A DNA stretch of 64,000 nt, taken from assembly GCF_027158005.1 (NCBI RefSeq), contig NZ_JAPVLQ010000002.1, positions 62,001 to 126,000 of the forward strand, given 5' to 3'. The translations under genes and the position numbers were made by a program. Source of the DNA: Rhodococcus sp. H36-A4. Its GTDB lineage: Bacteria > Actinomycetota > Actinomycetes > Mycobacteriales > Mycobacteriaceae. The notes beneath the pieces are model-generated. The model saw nothing but the letters and a program-made list of their open reading frames with translations. It did not search any database and had not been told where the DNA came from. Position 1 is the stretch's first letter; every line of letters starts with the position of its first letter. Positions 1-12,053 of this stretch are shown in pieces.

Positions 1-122
1 GTGGCGGTGGTGGTCGGTACTCCGGTGGCGGTGGAATCGTCGCTTCCGCAGGCGACCAACATTCCGCCTGCAGCTACGGCGAGAACACCCATCGACAGGG
101 TTCGGGCCAGAGACGTTCGCAT
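1..122 (-). CDS. Lipoprotein, N-terminal fragment (runs off window)
   Basis: Only the first ~40 codons are present. The start is the ATG at 120-122 read on the minus strand. The peptide has a basic n-region (MRTSLART), a hydrophobic core and a lipobox-like LVAC near residue 25, followed by a Ser/Asp/Thr-rich linker (CGSDDSTATG), so it is probably a diacylglyceryl-anchored secreted protein. It lies downstream of, and in the same direction as, the mycolyltransferase genes. The functional domain is outside the window and no family can be given. Confidence 0.7.
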   Translation of the reverse strand, partial: MRTSLARTLSMGVLAVAAGGMLVACGSDDSTATGVPTTTA

Positions 123-237
123 GTTCAATCCAGTCCTCACAAGCGCATGATTCACGAGCGACATCGTTCAACGCGTGAGGGTACAGAGTTCCGCTGAGAG
201 AAACCTGAAGCGGGACCCCGAACCTTTCACGCAGCGA

Positions 238-2085
238 TCATGGCGCGATTGTGACCTTGCCACCCTTCACAGTGATGATGCCGAACTGGAAGTTCTGTTG
301 CACGCCGCCACCGTCGATATCGAACTGATCACTGGTGATATATCCCAATCGGCCACCCTCGTAGCCGACGCTCTTCCATGCATCGAAGATCTCACCGTTG
401 CGAATTGCCCACGCCCCGGTCAGCGGACTCCAGTAGACGTTGCCACCCTCGAACTCGTTGAACCGGCCGCCATCCTTGATCGGACCGAGCTCACTGGTCT
501 TCGGGAAGCCGAGTGGGCCGTTCTCCCAACCGAGTTGGCCGTACTTGCCGAGGATCATTCCCTGCACCGAGTGGGTACCGAGTTCGGGACTGAAGTACAT
601 CGCGCCGATCTCGAAGCCCTGCACCGCGCCAGGCTTCGACGGTGTCGCCACCTCGTCGAGCACCGGGTAACCCAAGGGGCCACCCTCGTAGCCCTGGCGT
701 GCCCACTCGTCGAGGATCGCACCACGCACAGCGTGGGCACCGGTCTGCGGCGTGAAGTAGACCATTCCGTTCTGGAATGCGTTTCCGCGTCCTCGTCCGT
801 CAGGAGTTGCGAACTCGCCGGTCTTCGGGAAGCCCAGTGGGCCCGAAGGACCGCCGGAGCCCTGGTAATTGCCGCCGATCGCACCTGCGACCACCTGAGC
901 GCCGGTGTCGGGCGAGAAGAAGACGCGTCCGAACCTGAAGTCCTGTGCCCGACCGCCTGCGACGTTGTACTCCGGTGTCAGGCAGTCGCCCAGCCAGGAA
1001 TTTGCGCCCGACGCGTTACCGATCGCTCCGGCGGCGTTGCACGCGGGCTTGTCCACATCGACGTCGAGTGCGCCGGCGAGCTGCGGCCAGAGCTGATGCA
1101 GCTCGAACTGCCAGTACTCCCACGTATGCGTTCCCGACGGCCGGTAGTTGACCTGGGCGGGGATGCCGAGCTTGTTCAGCTTGGTCGCAAATGTCTGAGA
1201 GGTCAGGCGCGAAAGAATTTCCAGACCCATACCGGCGTAGTTGGAGCTGACGCCCGGGATGCCCGACGGCGGATCGTACGGTCCGGCAGCGCCGTTTCCG
1301 CTCGATACATAGAGACTGACGCCTTCGAGCTGATCGGCCAACAGATATGGGTCGTGCTGAGCCCAGAGCTCATTGGTAGGCGCACCCCACATCGCTTTGG
1401 AGTTGTACCCGCCGGCGTCGGTCATCGCGTACTGAATCGCCTGTGGCATGCCGAGAGACGTCGTCGTCAGAATGCCGGACAGCGACGCTGCGAACGTGAA
1501 GAAGCCCTCGTTGCGTGCGGCGAGGAACATCGCGGCCGTGCCACCCATCGACAGGCCGACGACACCGCGAGTCTGGTTGGTTCGCCAGTCGTTTTCGAGG
1601 ATCGGCGGGAGTTCCTTGGTCAGGAACGTCTCCCACTGATAGTTCTTCCCCTGATCCTGGTCGATCCAATCGGAATAGAAGCTCGACTGTCCACCGACCG
1701 GCAGTACGACGTTGACGTTCTTGTCGGCGAAGTAGGACTCGATGTCCGTCTCCAGCGTCCAACCGTTCTCGGTGTCCGTTGCCCGGAGACCATCGAGCAT
1801 GTACACCGACGGGAAGACCGCTTGCGGGTTGATGTTCCAGTCGCGCGCAAGCAGGAGCTGGACCTGAATCGGAGTGCCCATCGACGGAGACGTGACCCAG
1901 AGCGCTACGCGACGGTCCGACAGCCAATCGACGTCGGTGACGGTAGCTCCGGAGGGTGCCTGCGTCTGCGCAGGCAGCGACGCGGGTACCGGAGTCGCTT
2001 GCGCGATGCCGGCAGCGCCGAACGGCGATGCCAGGGCGACGGCCAATGCCGCTGCTACTCCGAACCGAGCAAGCCCACTGCGCAT
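238..2085 (-). CDS. Secreted mycolyltransferase with C-terminal LGFP repeats (antigen 85/PS1 type)
   Basis: A 615-residue enzyme of the antigen 85/corynomycoloyltransferase family, which moves mycolic acids from trehalose monomycolate to arabinogalactan or to a second trehalose. I chose the ATG at 2085 because AAGGAG lies ~10 nt upstream and a signal peptide follows (MRSGLARFG, hydrophobic core, cleavage near AQA). The longer upstream frame adds only Arg-rich sequence. The esterase domain spans about residues 50-350, with the nucleophile motif GLSMGG (Ser179) and a C-terminal catalytic-type His in GTHTWEYW (about His320). Residues ~370-615 contain four LGFP-type repeats (GPLGFP, GPLGYP, GPLGFP, GRLGYI), thought to hold proteins to the envelope, as in Corynebacterium PS1. 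It has its own upstream region after a strong terminator, so it is probably transcribed separately from the next mycolyltransferase. Which acceptor it prefers cannot be read from sequence. Confidence 0.93.
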   Translation of the reverse strand: MRSGLARFGVAAALAVALASPFGAAGIAQATPVPASLPAQTQAPSGATVTDVDWLSDRRVALWVTSPSMGTPIQVQLLLARDWNINPQAVFPSVYMLDGLRATDTENGWTLETDIESYFADKNVNVVLPVGGQSSFYSDWIDQDQGKNYQWETFLTKELPPILENDWRTNQTRGVVGLSMGGTAAMFLAARNEGFFTFAASLSGILTTTSLGMPQAIQYAMTDAGGYNSKAMWGAPTNELWAQHDPYLLADQLEGVSLYVSSGNGAAGPYDPPSGIPGVSSNYAGMGLEILSRLTSQTFATKLNKLGIPAQVNYRPSGTHTWEYWQFELHQLWPQLAGALDVDVDKPACNAAGAIGNASGANSWLGDCLTPEYNVAGGRAQDFRFGRVFFSPDTGAQVVAGAIGGNYQGSGGPSGPLGFPKTGEFATPDGRGRGNAFQNGMVYFTPQTGAHAVRGAILDEWARQGYEGGPLGYPVLDEVATPSKPGAVQGFEIGAMYFSPELGTHSVQGMILGKYGQLGWENGPLGFPKTSELGPIKDGGRFNEFEGGNVYWSPLTGAWAIRNGEIFDAWKSVGYEGGRLGYITSDQFDIDGGGVQQNFQFGIITVKGGKVTIAP

Positions 2086-2218
2086 GATGATGACTCTCCT
2101 TCGTTCTTGCTGACGATGTCTTTCTACACGCGAACTACGCCGAAGCACACGAGGCTCGCTGTGACTGGTGGTGCAATTGTTAATCGGTGCGATCTCGAGC
2201 TCACGCCCACAGACGCAG

Positions 2219-2253
2219 AAATGCCGCCCTGCACCTTGTGCAGGACGGCATTT
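2219..2253 (-). terminator. Hairpin terminator after second mycolyltransferase gene
   Basis: A 15-bp stem (2219-2233 with 2239-2253) with one mismatch and a CCTTG loop. It ends in ATTT on the minus strand, 34 nt beyond the stop at 2287. It separates the second and first mycolyltransferase genes and could act on both strands. Confidence 0.75.
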
Positions 2254-2286
2254 ACGCGAATTCAGAACTCGATCTCGTGATCGAAA

Positions 2287-3288
2287 TCAGGCGTTCAGAG
2301 CCTCTAGGATCTGACCACGGGCCTTGAACAGCTCGGCGGACCAGTACGGCCACGCATGGATGCCGCTCGACGGGAAGTCGAACGTCGCAGGGATACCGAG
2401 CGTAGCCAGACGAACCTGGAATGCGCGGCTGTTGGCGAGCGCCAGGGCTTCGAGAGCCATGCCGTTTGCCGTGTTGTAGAAGTCGATCGGAGCACGCGGC
2501 TTGTCGAACTCGCCGGGTAGGCCGCTGGCAGCGGACACGTACAGCGACAAGCCCTTCAGCTTCGGAGCGAAGACGAACGGGTCGTTGCGAAGCCACGCCG
2601 GGCTCCAGGGCGGTCCCCACATGGAGTCGACGTTGAACCAAGACTGCGAGAGCATCGCCACGCGGATGGCTTCACGCATACCGGGAGCCGAGATGTTCAG
2701 GTATCCGGAGAACGAACCGGCGAACTTGAACTGGTCGCGGTGGTAAGCAGCGAGCGTCAGTGCGGCCGAGCCACCCATCGAGATTCCGACGACAGCGTTG
2801 TTACTACGCGAAACGCCGTAATTCTCCAGGTAGGCCGGAAGATCCTCCGTCAGGAAGGTCTCCCACTTGTAGGTGACTTCCTGGCCGTTGAGGTTGGACG
2901 CGGCATACCAGTCGCTGTAGAAGCTGGCCTGCCCACCGACGGGCATGACGAGCGAAACGTTGTCGCCTGCGAACTGGTCCTGTGCATTGGTTTCGAAGGA
3001 CCATGCGTTGCGGTCGTCGCGGGCGCGGAGTCCGTCGAGCAGGTAGAGAGCGGCATCGCCGCCGCGCGCTGCCCACTGGACCTGGACCTTGATCGGACCC
3101 ATCTCGGACGGAACGAACAGGTCTTCGCGTCCGCCGGCCGGGGCTTTGTGAACCACTGCGCTCGGTGCTGCGAGAGCGGTTGCGCCACCCACTACGCCGA
3201 CGGCGAGTGGGAGGACCAGGGCCGCCGCGCCGACGCCGATGAGGCGCTTACCCCACCTAGCTTTACTGCTGAGGCCAGCAAATCGCAT
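2287..3288 (-). CDS. Secreted mycolyltransferase (antigen 85 family, no LGFP repeats)
   Basis: A 333-residue antigen 85-type mycolyltransferase. The start is ATG at 3288, preceded by a purine-rich GAGAGAG and followed by a signal peptide (MRFAGLSSKARWGKR, then a hydrophobic run to ALA). The frame is open further upstream, but that part shows no secretion signal. The alpha/beta-hydrolase motif GISMGG (Ser170), the family strings LLDGLRA and GGQASFYSDW, and a C-terminal SSGIHAWPYW with the presumed catalytic His are visible. It is close in length and sequence to the third copy and lacks the LGFP tail of the first. About 290 nt of upstream sequence containing a terminator-like hairpin separates it from the third copy, so it is probably a single-gene unit. 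Confidence 0.93.
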   Translation of the reverse strand: MRFAGLSSKARWGKRLIGVGAAALVLPLAVGVVGGATALAAPSAVVHKAPAGGREDLFVPSEMGPIKVQVQWAARGGDAALYLLDGLRARDDRNAWSFETNAQDQFAGDNVSLVMPVGGQASFYSDWYAASNLNGQEVTYKWETFLTEDLPAYLENYGVSRSNNAVVGISMGGSAALTLAAYHRDQFKFAGSFSGYLNISAPGMREAIRVAMLSQSWFNVDSMWGPPWSPAWLRNDPFVFAPKLKGLSLYVSAASGLPGEFDKPRAPIDFYNTANGMALEALALANSRAFQVRLATLGIPATFDFPSSGIHAWPYWSAELFKARGQILEALNA

Positions 3289-3429
3289 GAAATCGTGCTC
3301 TCTCTCGTCTACTGCAGGTCTCCGCGATGTTGCGGCGCCCGGCGTGCCAACAGGGCATCTTCGGCCCTGTCGGGCCGTAAGCAAAGGGGTCTTCGGTGGT
3401 GAACTAAGACTGGAGGGTATTCCAACCAG

Positions 3430-3480
3430 CAGCCCCAGAGCAAAACTGCGGCTTTGATGCCGCAGATCCACCTGGGGCTG
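3430..3480 (-). terminator. Nested hairpin between mycolyltransferase genes
   Basis: Two nested perfect inverted repeats: an outer 9-bp stem (3430-3438 with 3472-3480) and an inner 7-bp stem (3446-3452 with 3459-3465). Read on the minus strand the inner hairpin is followed by TTTTGCT, as in a Rho-independent terminator for the gene ending at 3581. The outer arms could form an alternative structure in the leader of the gene starting at 3288. Apart from this I see nothing distinctive in 3289-3580. Confidence 0.6.
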
Positions 3481-3580
3481 ATATCGAAACTGAGACTAGC
3501 CTGTGAAAGCCCCGCTGACCAGCCCTTAAACGTCGTGAACTCTCACAAAAGGCCGGAAAACGGGGACTTCGCGGGGTACC

Positions 3581-4573
3581 TTACCCGATATTCGCACTCA
3601 GATCGGGTGCCATGATGTGAGCCTGTTCCTGCCAGTAGCCCCACTGATGGGTTCCCACTGCCGGGAATGCGTACGTCACGTTGTTCGCGCCGAGGCTCGC
3701 CATGCGGATCTGGAACGCGCGGCTGTTGGCCAGCGCGATTGCTTCGAGCCCCATGGCGTTGCCGGTGTTGAAGTAGTCGATCGGAGAGCGTGGCTGATCG
3801 AGCCCGCCTGGCAGACCGCTACCTGCGAAGACCCACACGCGGGTGCCGTTGTCGCGAAGTCGCGGTGCGAACACGAACGGATCATTACGCAACCACGCCG
3901 GATCCCACGGCGGTCCCCACATCGCGTCGATGTTGAAGCGACCCGAATCGAGGAGCGCGAGACGCATCGCTTCGCGCATTCCGGGCGCCGAGATGTTCAG
4001 GTAGCCGGACAGCGAGCCCGCGTAGCTGAACTGGTCAGGGTGGTAGGCGGCGAGCGTCAGCGCAGCGCTGCCGCCCATCGAGATGCCGACGACGCCATTG
4101 CGATTCGGATTGAAGCCGAGGCGGCTGGAGAGGTTGTTACGCAGATTCTGCGTCAGGAACGTCTCCCACTTGTACGTGGTCTGCTGTCCGTTGAAGTTGG
4201 ACGGTGCGTACCAGTCACTGTAGAAGCTCGACTGACCGCCGACAGGCTGGACGACGTTGATGTTCCATGACGCCAAGTACGCGCCGACGTCGGTCTCGTG
4301 CTCCCAGCCGGAAATGTCGTTGGTGGCGCGCAGACCGTCGAGCAGGTAGACCACACGATTGGTGTTGCCGTCAGCAGCGCGCCAGATGCGGCTCTTGATC
4401 GGGCCCATGCTGGAGTCGGTGACGAAGTCGAACGCTCGCTGATCGAACGCCGCGTTGGCGGTTGCGCCTGTCCCGGCCACGGCCAGACCGGCGGGCAGGA
4501 TCACGGCGAGCATCAGTGCTGTGAGCACCCGACGCACCCGTCCCGCGCCGCTCTTCTTGGTTCTTCCCAGCAT
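3581..4573 (-). CDS. Secreted mycolyltransferase (antigen 85 family, FbpA/C-like)
   Basis: A 330-residue mycolyltransferase. ATG at 4573 with GAGAGGTAAG upstream. The signal peptide is MLGRTKKSGAGRVRR plus a hydrophobic segment ending ANA (about residue 41). The nucleophile motif is GISMGG (Ser165), with LLDGLRA, GGQSSFYSDWY and a terminal GTHQWGYW carrying the presumed catalytic His. It sits directly downstream of aftB, the position of fbpA relative to aftB in M. tuberculosis, so it is the best positional match to fbpA. The 195-nt gap upstream leaves room for its own promoter. Three mycolyltransferases in a row is typical of mycolata, where paralogues differ in acceptor preference. Confidence 0.94.
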   Translation of the reverse strand: MLGRTKKSGAGRVRRVLTALMLAVILPAGLAVAGTGATANAAFDQRAFDFVTDSSMGPIKSRIWRAADGNTNRVVYLLDGLRATNDISGWEHETDVGAYLASWNINVVQPVGGQSSFYSDWYAPSNFNGQQTTYKWETFLTQNLRNNLSSRLGFNPNRNGVVGISMGGSAALTLAAYHPDQFSYAGSLSGYLNISAPGMREAMRLALLDSGRFNIDAMWGPPWDPAWLRNDPFVFAPRLRDNGTRVWVFAGSGLPGGLDQPRSPIDYFNTGNAMGLEAIALANSRAFQIRMASLGANNVTYAFPAVGTHQWGYWQEQAHIMAPDLSANIG

Positions 4574-4768
4574 GCAGTCTTACCTCTCAGCGGTGTGGTG
4601 AGCCGTACCAGTGGGCTATTCGCCCGTTTCAGCGGTATGAAATTTGGCCCTTGCGGGACCAGCATTCACACACATCTTTCGCATACATCGGCCGAAGCGC
4701 GATACCCGTTACTAAAATGAGATATCCCATCTTGGCCTCGAATGGATACCGAAGCAACCGACGGCCGC

Positions 4769-6625
4769 CTAATTGTCCCCCTGCAGGATAGGGGGCTCTA
4801 AACCACATCTCTGTATTTCGTACTCCGGAACTCGATCGAATCGGTAGCCGGCATAGAACAGCGAACGTTTGATGTTCCTGACGAACAACTCTTCGGTCAG
4901 CGGGGCACGGTACGAATCGATGAGTTCACGGGTGTCATCGCACGACAGAGCTACACGCGCCTGGGCGACCCAGTCCTCGTCCATGTACCAGGGCAGGAAC
5001 GGATGTTTGTCGACGAGACCCAGATCGGCGACGACCCAGTCCGGGTACAAGTTCTTGTCGTGCCCGATGCGGCCGTTCTCCAGCCGCTCGGTATGAGAAG
5101 CCAGCGGGTAGGCAAGGCCCATTTGATCGATTACCCGCACATCGAGGCCGACGTTCATGCTCGTCATGCCCAGGTTCAAGAAGTAGACCGTGTGACCAGC
5201 GCCACCAGGTGGGATCGGCAGGGGCGGCGGCACGACATCCCAGTACGTGAACTGTGCCGAGGGCAACAGGAGCCCGCCGTCCGGGGTGTTCGCGATAGTT
5301 TCGACCATCGGTCGCATGCGCGGGTAGTCGAGGTAGTCCGTGGCGAGAATCGGGTGCGCATGCCCGGTGTTGAGGGAGTAGAAGGCACGCTCGTCCACGA
5401 TTCCACTGCGACCGACAATGGACCCTTCCGGCATTCCAGTCGTGTTGGCGGCAAAGAAAGCCCACACGATCGTCACCAGCCACAGAACGCCGCCACCAGC
5501 CGCTATCAGGACCTGTCGTATATCGGAATTCTTGTTCGGAATTGTCACGGGCAACACCGAAATAGGGAGAAGGAGAGTGAACAATGCCGGCAGGAGTGTG
5601 CGACCGTGCATGAAATCGCCACCGACTCGAACTGCATAAACAGCTGAGAGAAGTCCACCGATCAGGACGAATGCGACGACAGCGGTCCGGCTGCGTAAAA
5701 GGCTTTGCGCATCTCGGCGCGATCTCGGAATTCGCAGGCCTCCGAGGCCTGACATGGCAGCCGTCACCACGCCTACGACGAGCATCAGCAGCAGCGGCAA
5801 CCACAGCATGTACGGTCCGAGCAAATTCCACAGATAATCGAAGCCCTGCGCCCATTTCGCGCCGCCCGCATCCTTGGACACCGCGGTGTTCGGGTAGGGC
5901 AACCCGTAGTAACCCATCCGCCAGATCTGATATCCGACCGGCACGATGCCTGCGACGACGAAGACTGCGAGACGACTCTTCCAGGATTGACGCGCAAGAA
6001 ACAGCATGATGAGCGCGAGCCCCGACAGAATGAGGAGTTCCGGGCGCACCAGCGGACCGAGGCCGGCCCAGAAAGCAAGGAACAGCCACGCGGGGCCACT
6101 GATGGTTCTGGTGCTCCAGCGGACCATCAGCAACCACAGCGCTGCAATCCAGAAAATGACCAGACATGTCTCGAGACCCGAAGTGGCGAAGTCTCGGGCA
6201 GGAGGAACCGCGATGTAGACGAGCACCCCTGCGGGAAGGTAGGCCACCACGCCGGCCGACCGCGTCCGAAGCGCATAGGTACCGAACATCGCCAGCACGA
6301 TCGCAGCGGTCGACAAGACCAAAGCAATGGTCAGAACCACGTACTCGAGACGTATCTCACTGAGCCAGCTGACCGCATAGACCAGGTAGGTCCAGATGGT
6401 GCTGGTATTGGTCTCCACACGCTCTCCGGCATTGAAGACCGGGCCGTTGCCGGCCAGAAGATTGCGGACCGTACGGAGAACGATCAGACCATCGTCGGCG
6501 ATCCACCGCCGTTCCCAGGCACCGACAAGGAACAGCAGTGCGGACACGGCAACACCGATGCCGAAGATCGTCCTCGACGTGCGTGTAGGGGCGGGCAGCA
6601 CCTCACGCGAGGTAGACGGCGACAA
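4769..6625 (-). CDS. aftB: Arabinofuranosyltransferase AftB (terminal beta-1,2 arabinosyl capping)
   Basis: A 618-residue membrane glycosyltransferase of GT-C fold, matching AftB (Rv3805c), which adds the terminal beta-1,2-arabinofuranose residues of arabinogalactan from decaprenyl-phosphoryl-arabinose on the outer face of the membrane. Roughly the first 400 residues carry about ten hydrophobic segments. An acidic pair lies in the first extracytoplasmic loop (ERRWIADDG, near residue 45), as in GT-C enzymes, and the C-terminal ~200 residues form a soluble domain. It overlaps the end of ubiA by 23 nt. The start is a TTG at 6625 with GGAG about 6 nt upstream; a GTG at 6601, just after the ubiA stop, is the alternative. 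It is cotranscribed with ubiA, which makes its donor lipid. Confidence 0.92.
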   Translation of the reverse strand: MSPSTSREVLPAPTRTSRTIFGIGVAVSALLFLVGAWERRWIADDGLIVLRTVRNLLAGNGPVFNAGERVETNTSTIWTYLVYAVSWLSEIRLEYVVLTIALVLSTAAIVLAMFGTYALRTRSAGVVAYLPAGVLVYIAVPPARDFATSGLETCLVIFWIAALWLLMVRWSTRTISGPAWLFLAFWAGLGPLVRPELLILSGLALIMLFLARQSWKSRLAVFVVAGIVPVGYQIWRMGYYGLPYPNTAVSKDAGGAKWAQGFDYLWNLLGPYMLWLPLLLMLVVGVVTAAMSGLGGLRIPRSRRDAQSLLRSRTAVVAFVLIGGLLSAVYAVRVGGDFMHGRTLLPALFTLLLPISVLPVTIPNKNSDIRQVLIAAGGGVLWLVTIVWAFFAANTTGMPEGSIVGRSGIVDERAFYSLNTGHAHPILATDYLDYPRMRPMVETIANTPDGGLLLPSAQFTYWDVVPPPLPIPPGGAGHTVYFLNLGMTSMNVGLDVRVIDQMGLAYPLASHTERLENGRIGHDKNLYPDWVVADLGLVDKHPFLPWYMDEDWVAQARVALSCDDTRELIDSYRAPLTEELFVRNIKRSLFYAGYRFDRVPEYEIQRCGLEPPILQGDN

Positions 6626-7508
6626 CCACTACTCCGATCCACGCAAGCGCGAGTACCTGCAATACCCGATCGCCCAACGCGATCTCCTCGGGTTCACCTG
6701 CCTCGCCTCCATCGACATCCACTGCGTAACGCAGGATAGCGATAGTGAACGGAATCATCGAGATGGCGAACCAGTTGGTGGTGGTGGCGGCATCCTGTTC
6801 GAAAGCCCACAGGCCGTAGCAGAGCACGACGGCGGTAGCCGAGAGCGTCCACACGAATCGCAGATAGGTGGTCGTGTAGTTCTCCAGCGACTTACGGATC
6901 TTCGCGCCCGTGCGCTCAGCGAATTGCAACTCCGCGTATCGCTTACCGGCAGCCATGAACAGCGACCCGAACGCCATGATCAGCAGGAACCACTGCGAGA
7001 GCTGAATGGACGCAGCAACACCACCCGCGATGGCGCGGAGCAGGAATCCCGAGGACACGATGCAGATGTCCAGCACGGCCTGATGCTTGAGTCCGAAGCA
7101 GTACGCCAACTGGACGACGATGTACACCCCGATGACCAGGGCGAGCTTCCAGTTCGCGAAGAAAGACAGTCCGACGGCAAGGCTCAGGGACACCACGGCC
7201 ATCGCGTACGCGAGGTTGACCGGCAGCACACCTGCAGCGATCGGACGGAAACGCTTGGTCGGGTGCGCGCGGTCGGCCTCGACATCGAGCGCGTCGTTGA
7301 CCAGGTAGATGCCCGATGCCGCGAAACAGAACACGACGAAGGCCAGTGCGACGGGAAGAAGCACGTCGCCTTCGGTGACGGATCCCGCAGCCAGCGGCGC
7401 AGCGAGTACCAGGACGTTCTTGACCCACTGCCGGGGTCGAAGCGCCTTGATCACGCCTTCGGCAAGATTCTTCGGTGGTGCTCCGACGACGGAGGCTTCC
7501 TCGCTCAT
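6603..7508 (-). CDS. ubiA: Decaprenyl-phosphate phosphoribosyltransferase (DPPR synthase)
   Basis: A 301-residue UbiA-superfamily prenyltransferase. In mycobacteria Rv3806c transfers 5-phosphoribose from PRPP to decaprenyl phosphate, the first committed step to the arabinose donor DPA. The start is ATG at 7508 with AAGGAGA 5 nt away; the longer open frame upstream runs through the PAP2 gene and is not coding. The catalytic motif NDxxDxxxD is present (Asn71, Asp72, Asp75, Asp79: NDALDVEAD), followed by the basic HPTKRFRP, and about nine hydrophobic segments cover the rest. Its ATG overlaps the PAP2 stop (ATGA). Length and order agree with the Mtb operon. Confidence 0.95.
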   Translation of the reverse strand: MSEEASVVGAPPKNLAEGVIKALRPRQWVKNVLVLAAPLAAGSVTEGDVLLPVALAFVVFCFAASGIYLVNDALDVEADRAHPTKRFRPIAAGVLPVNLAYAMAVVSLSLAVGLSFFANWKLALVIGVYIVVQLAYCFGLKHQAVLDICIVSSGFLLRAIAGGVAASIQLSQWFLLIMAFGSLFMAAGKRYAELQFAERTGAKIRKSLENYTTTYLRFVWTLSATAVVLCYGLWAFEQDAATTTNWFAISMIPFTIAILRYAVDVDGGEAGEPEEIALGDRVLQVLALAWIGVVVVAVYLA

Positions 7509-8029
7509 TTGTCTCCTTCGAACTTCAGGATGGCGGCTGCCGATATCACGCCGAGCGCAGATCCTGCAAGTACATCTGTCGGGTAATGGACACCGAGAAC
7601 GAGCCGCGAGAGCAGCATCGGTGGTACTAAGACGGCGGGCACCAGGACCGCTGCCAACGGTAGTCCGGTCAACCTGCCGAGCAACACGGCAGCTGCCGTA
7701 GTCGATGTTGCGTGCGAAGACGGAAAGCTCAACTTGCTGGGTGTGGAGACATTGATGTGCACCGACGGATCGTTGGGGCGCGGACGCCGCACAACTCTTT
7801 TGATCACGATCGACGCGGCATGAGAACCCACTGCGCCTACGGCGACGCCAGCCCACTGTCGCCTGCGCGGAGCATCGAGCACAGCGCCGATGCCCGCAAT
7901 GGCGACCCAACCCAGAGCATGCTCACCGAAGTGCGACATACCCCGAGCCACTGCAACGGCCCCCGGTTGCGCGCCGACCGTCGACTGAATCTTCGACAGG
8001 ATGCGAACCTCGGCAGGCGAGCCGTTCAC
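7505..8029 (-). CDS. PAP2-family membrane phosphatase (DPPR phosphatase candidate)
   Basis: A 174-residue type 2 phosphatidic acid phosphatase. The three PAP2 signatures are KRVVRRPRP, FPSSHATS and SRLVLGVHYPTDV, which supply the phosphate-binding and catalytic His/Asp residues. It matches Rv3807c, the proposed decaprenyl-phosphoryl-5-phosphoribose phosphatase acting after UbiA. I place the start at GTG 8029, 4 nt after the glfT2 stop and next to GAGGGG, giving the expected ~170-residue length. The upstream-extended frame overlaps glfT2 and is Arg/Ser-rich noise. Four to five hydrophobic segments are seen. The substrate is inferred from context. Confidence 0.9.
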   Translation of the reverse strand: MNGSPAEVRILSKIQSTVGAQPGAVAVARGMSHFGEHALGWVAIAGIGAVLDAPRRRQWAGVAVGAVGSHAASIVIKRVVRRPRPNDPSVHINVSTPSKLSFPSSHATSTTAAAVLLGRLTGLPLAAVLVPAVLVPPMLLSRLVLGVHYPTDVLAGSALGVISAAAILKFEGDK

Positions 8030-8033
8030 GCCC

Positions 8034-11173
<3,140 letters not shown>

Positions 11174-11199
11174 TCAGGGTATCCGACACCCCGCACACC

Positions 11200-11316
11200 C
11201 TCCGCTCCTGACTACCAAAGTCACTCCGCAGGCTCCGCTCCTGACCTCTCCGAGTCACTCCGCAGGCTCCGCTCCTGACCTCTCCGAGTCACTCCGCAGG
11301 CTCCGCTCCTGACCTC
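11200..11316. repeat. Tandem ~34-bp repeat, family R1, locus 1 (3 copies plus a degenerate one)
   Basis: Copies start at 11220, 11254 and 11288, with a degenerate partial copy at 11200-11219. On the minus strand each contains AGGAGCGGAGCCTGCGG followed by AGTGAC. The array lies between glf and cobF and runs into cobF: the copy starting at 11288 provides the last seven codons (SGAEPAE) and the TGA of cobF. The same core recurs at 54094-54254 and, with three base changes, at 61206-61386. Confidence 0.95.
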
Positions 11317-12053
11317 AGAAGGTACGTATCCATCACCCAGCCGTGCTGCTTCTTGACCTCGGCGCGTACCCGGTCGATCTCGTCGATGCAGTCGTCCAAC
11401 CTGCCGGACACCAACTTTTCGTCCACTGTTCCCAGATTGGCGCCCCAGTGAATGCCCCAACGGTTCTCCCCGACCAACGCTCGGCAGGCCAGGTGTCCGT
11501 CGAGCATGACCACGATGTTGTCCGCTCCGGCGGCCACATCGCTCTCGAGGGCCCGGCCGGTGGTGATGGTGATCGGACCACCGATTCGGTTGAGCACCAG
11601 GCGGTGGGCGGCGGCGAGCATCGACACGCTGCTGATGCCCGGCGTGACGTCGTAGTCGATATCGAGGGTTCCGAAGTCACGGACCCGCTCGATCACTCTG
11701 ATGGTGCTGTCGTAGAGCGCAGGGTCACCCCAGACGAGGAATCCCACGGTCACCGACGGGTCCAGACCGAGCAGCACCTCCTCGTAGGCGCGGGCACGGG
11801 CGTCGTGCCAGTCCAGTACTGCGGTCCCGTAGTCGCTGGGCTTCCGGTCCCGCTCCGGGTCGGGGACCGCGACCACGCGGTACTCCCCCGGCACATGACG
11901 TCGCAGAATTTCCGCGCGCGCGTTCCCTAGATCACCGACCGATGCGCCCTTGTCCGCGACGAGGAACACATCGACCTCGCGAAGCTTCCCGACAGCCTGG
12001 ACGGTGATCTGGTCCGGATGCCCGCCACCGATTCCGACGAGGTGAATTTTCAT
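11289..12053 (-). CDS. cobF: Precorrin-6A synthase (deacetylating), CobF
   Basis: A 254-residue SAM-dependent tetrapyrrole methylase. In the aerobic cobalamin pathway CobF methylates C-1 of precorrin-5 with loss of acetate. The N-terminal MKIHLVGIGGGHPDQIT is the typical CobF/CysG-fold opening, and the second methylase motif is VWGDPALYDS. Start ATG 12053 overlaps the cobM stop (ATGA), giving a coupled cobM-cobF pair; a further ATG 15 nt upstream is less likely. The C-terminus is odd: the last seven residues (SGAEPAE) and the stop are encoded by a dispersed tandem repeat, so the native C-terminus was apparently replaced or extended. Confidence 0.88.
   Translation of the reverse strand: MKIHLVGIGGGHPDQITVQAVGKLREVDVFLVADKGASVGDLGNARAEILRRHVPGEYRVVAVPDPERDRKPSDYGTAVLDWHDARARAYEEVLLGLDPSVTVGFLVWGDPALYDSTIRVIERVRDFGTLDIDYDVTPGISSVSMLAAAHRLVLNRIGGPITITTGRALESDVAAGADNIVVMLDGHLACRALVGENRWGIHWGANLGTVDEKLVSGRLDDCIDEIDRVRAEVKKQHGWVMDTYLLRSGAEPAE

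Noticed and set aside
175..2280. Long open frame on the plus strand across the first mycolyltransferase gene
   Set aside because: It is the antisense frame of a GC-rich gene with clear motifs on the minus strand; the translation is Arg/Leu/Glu-rich with no domains.
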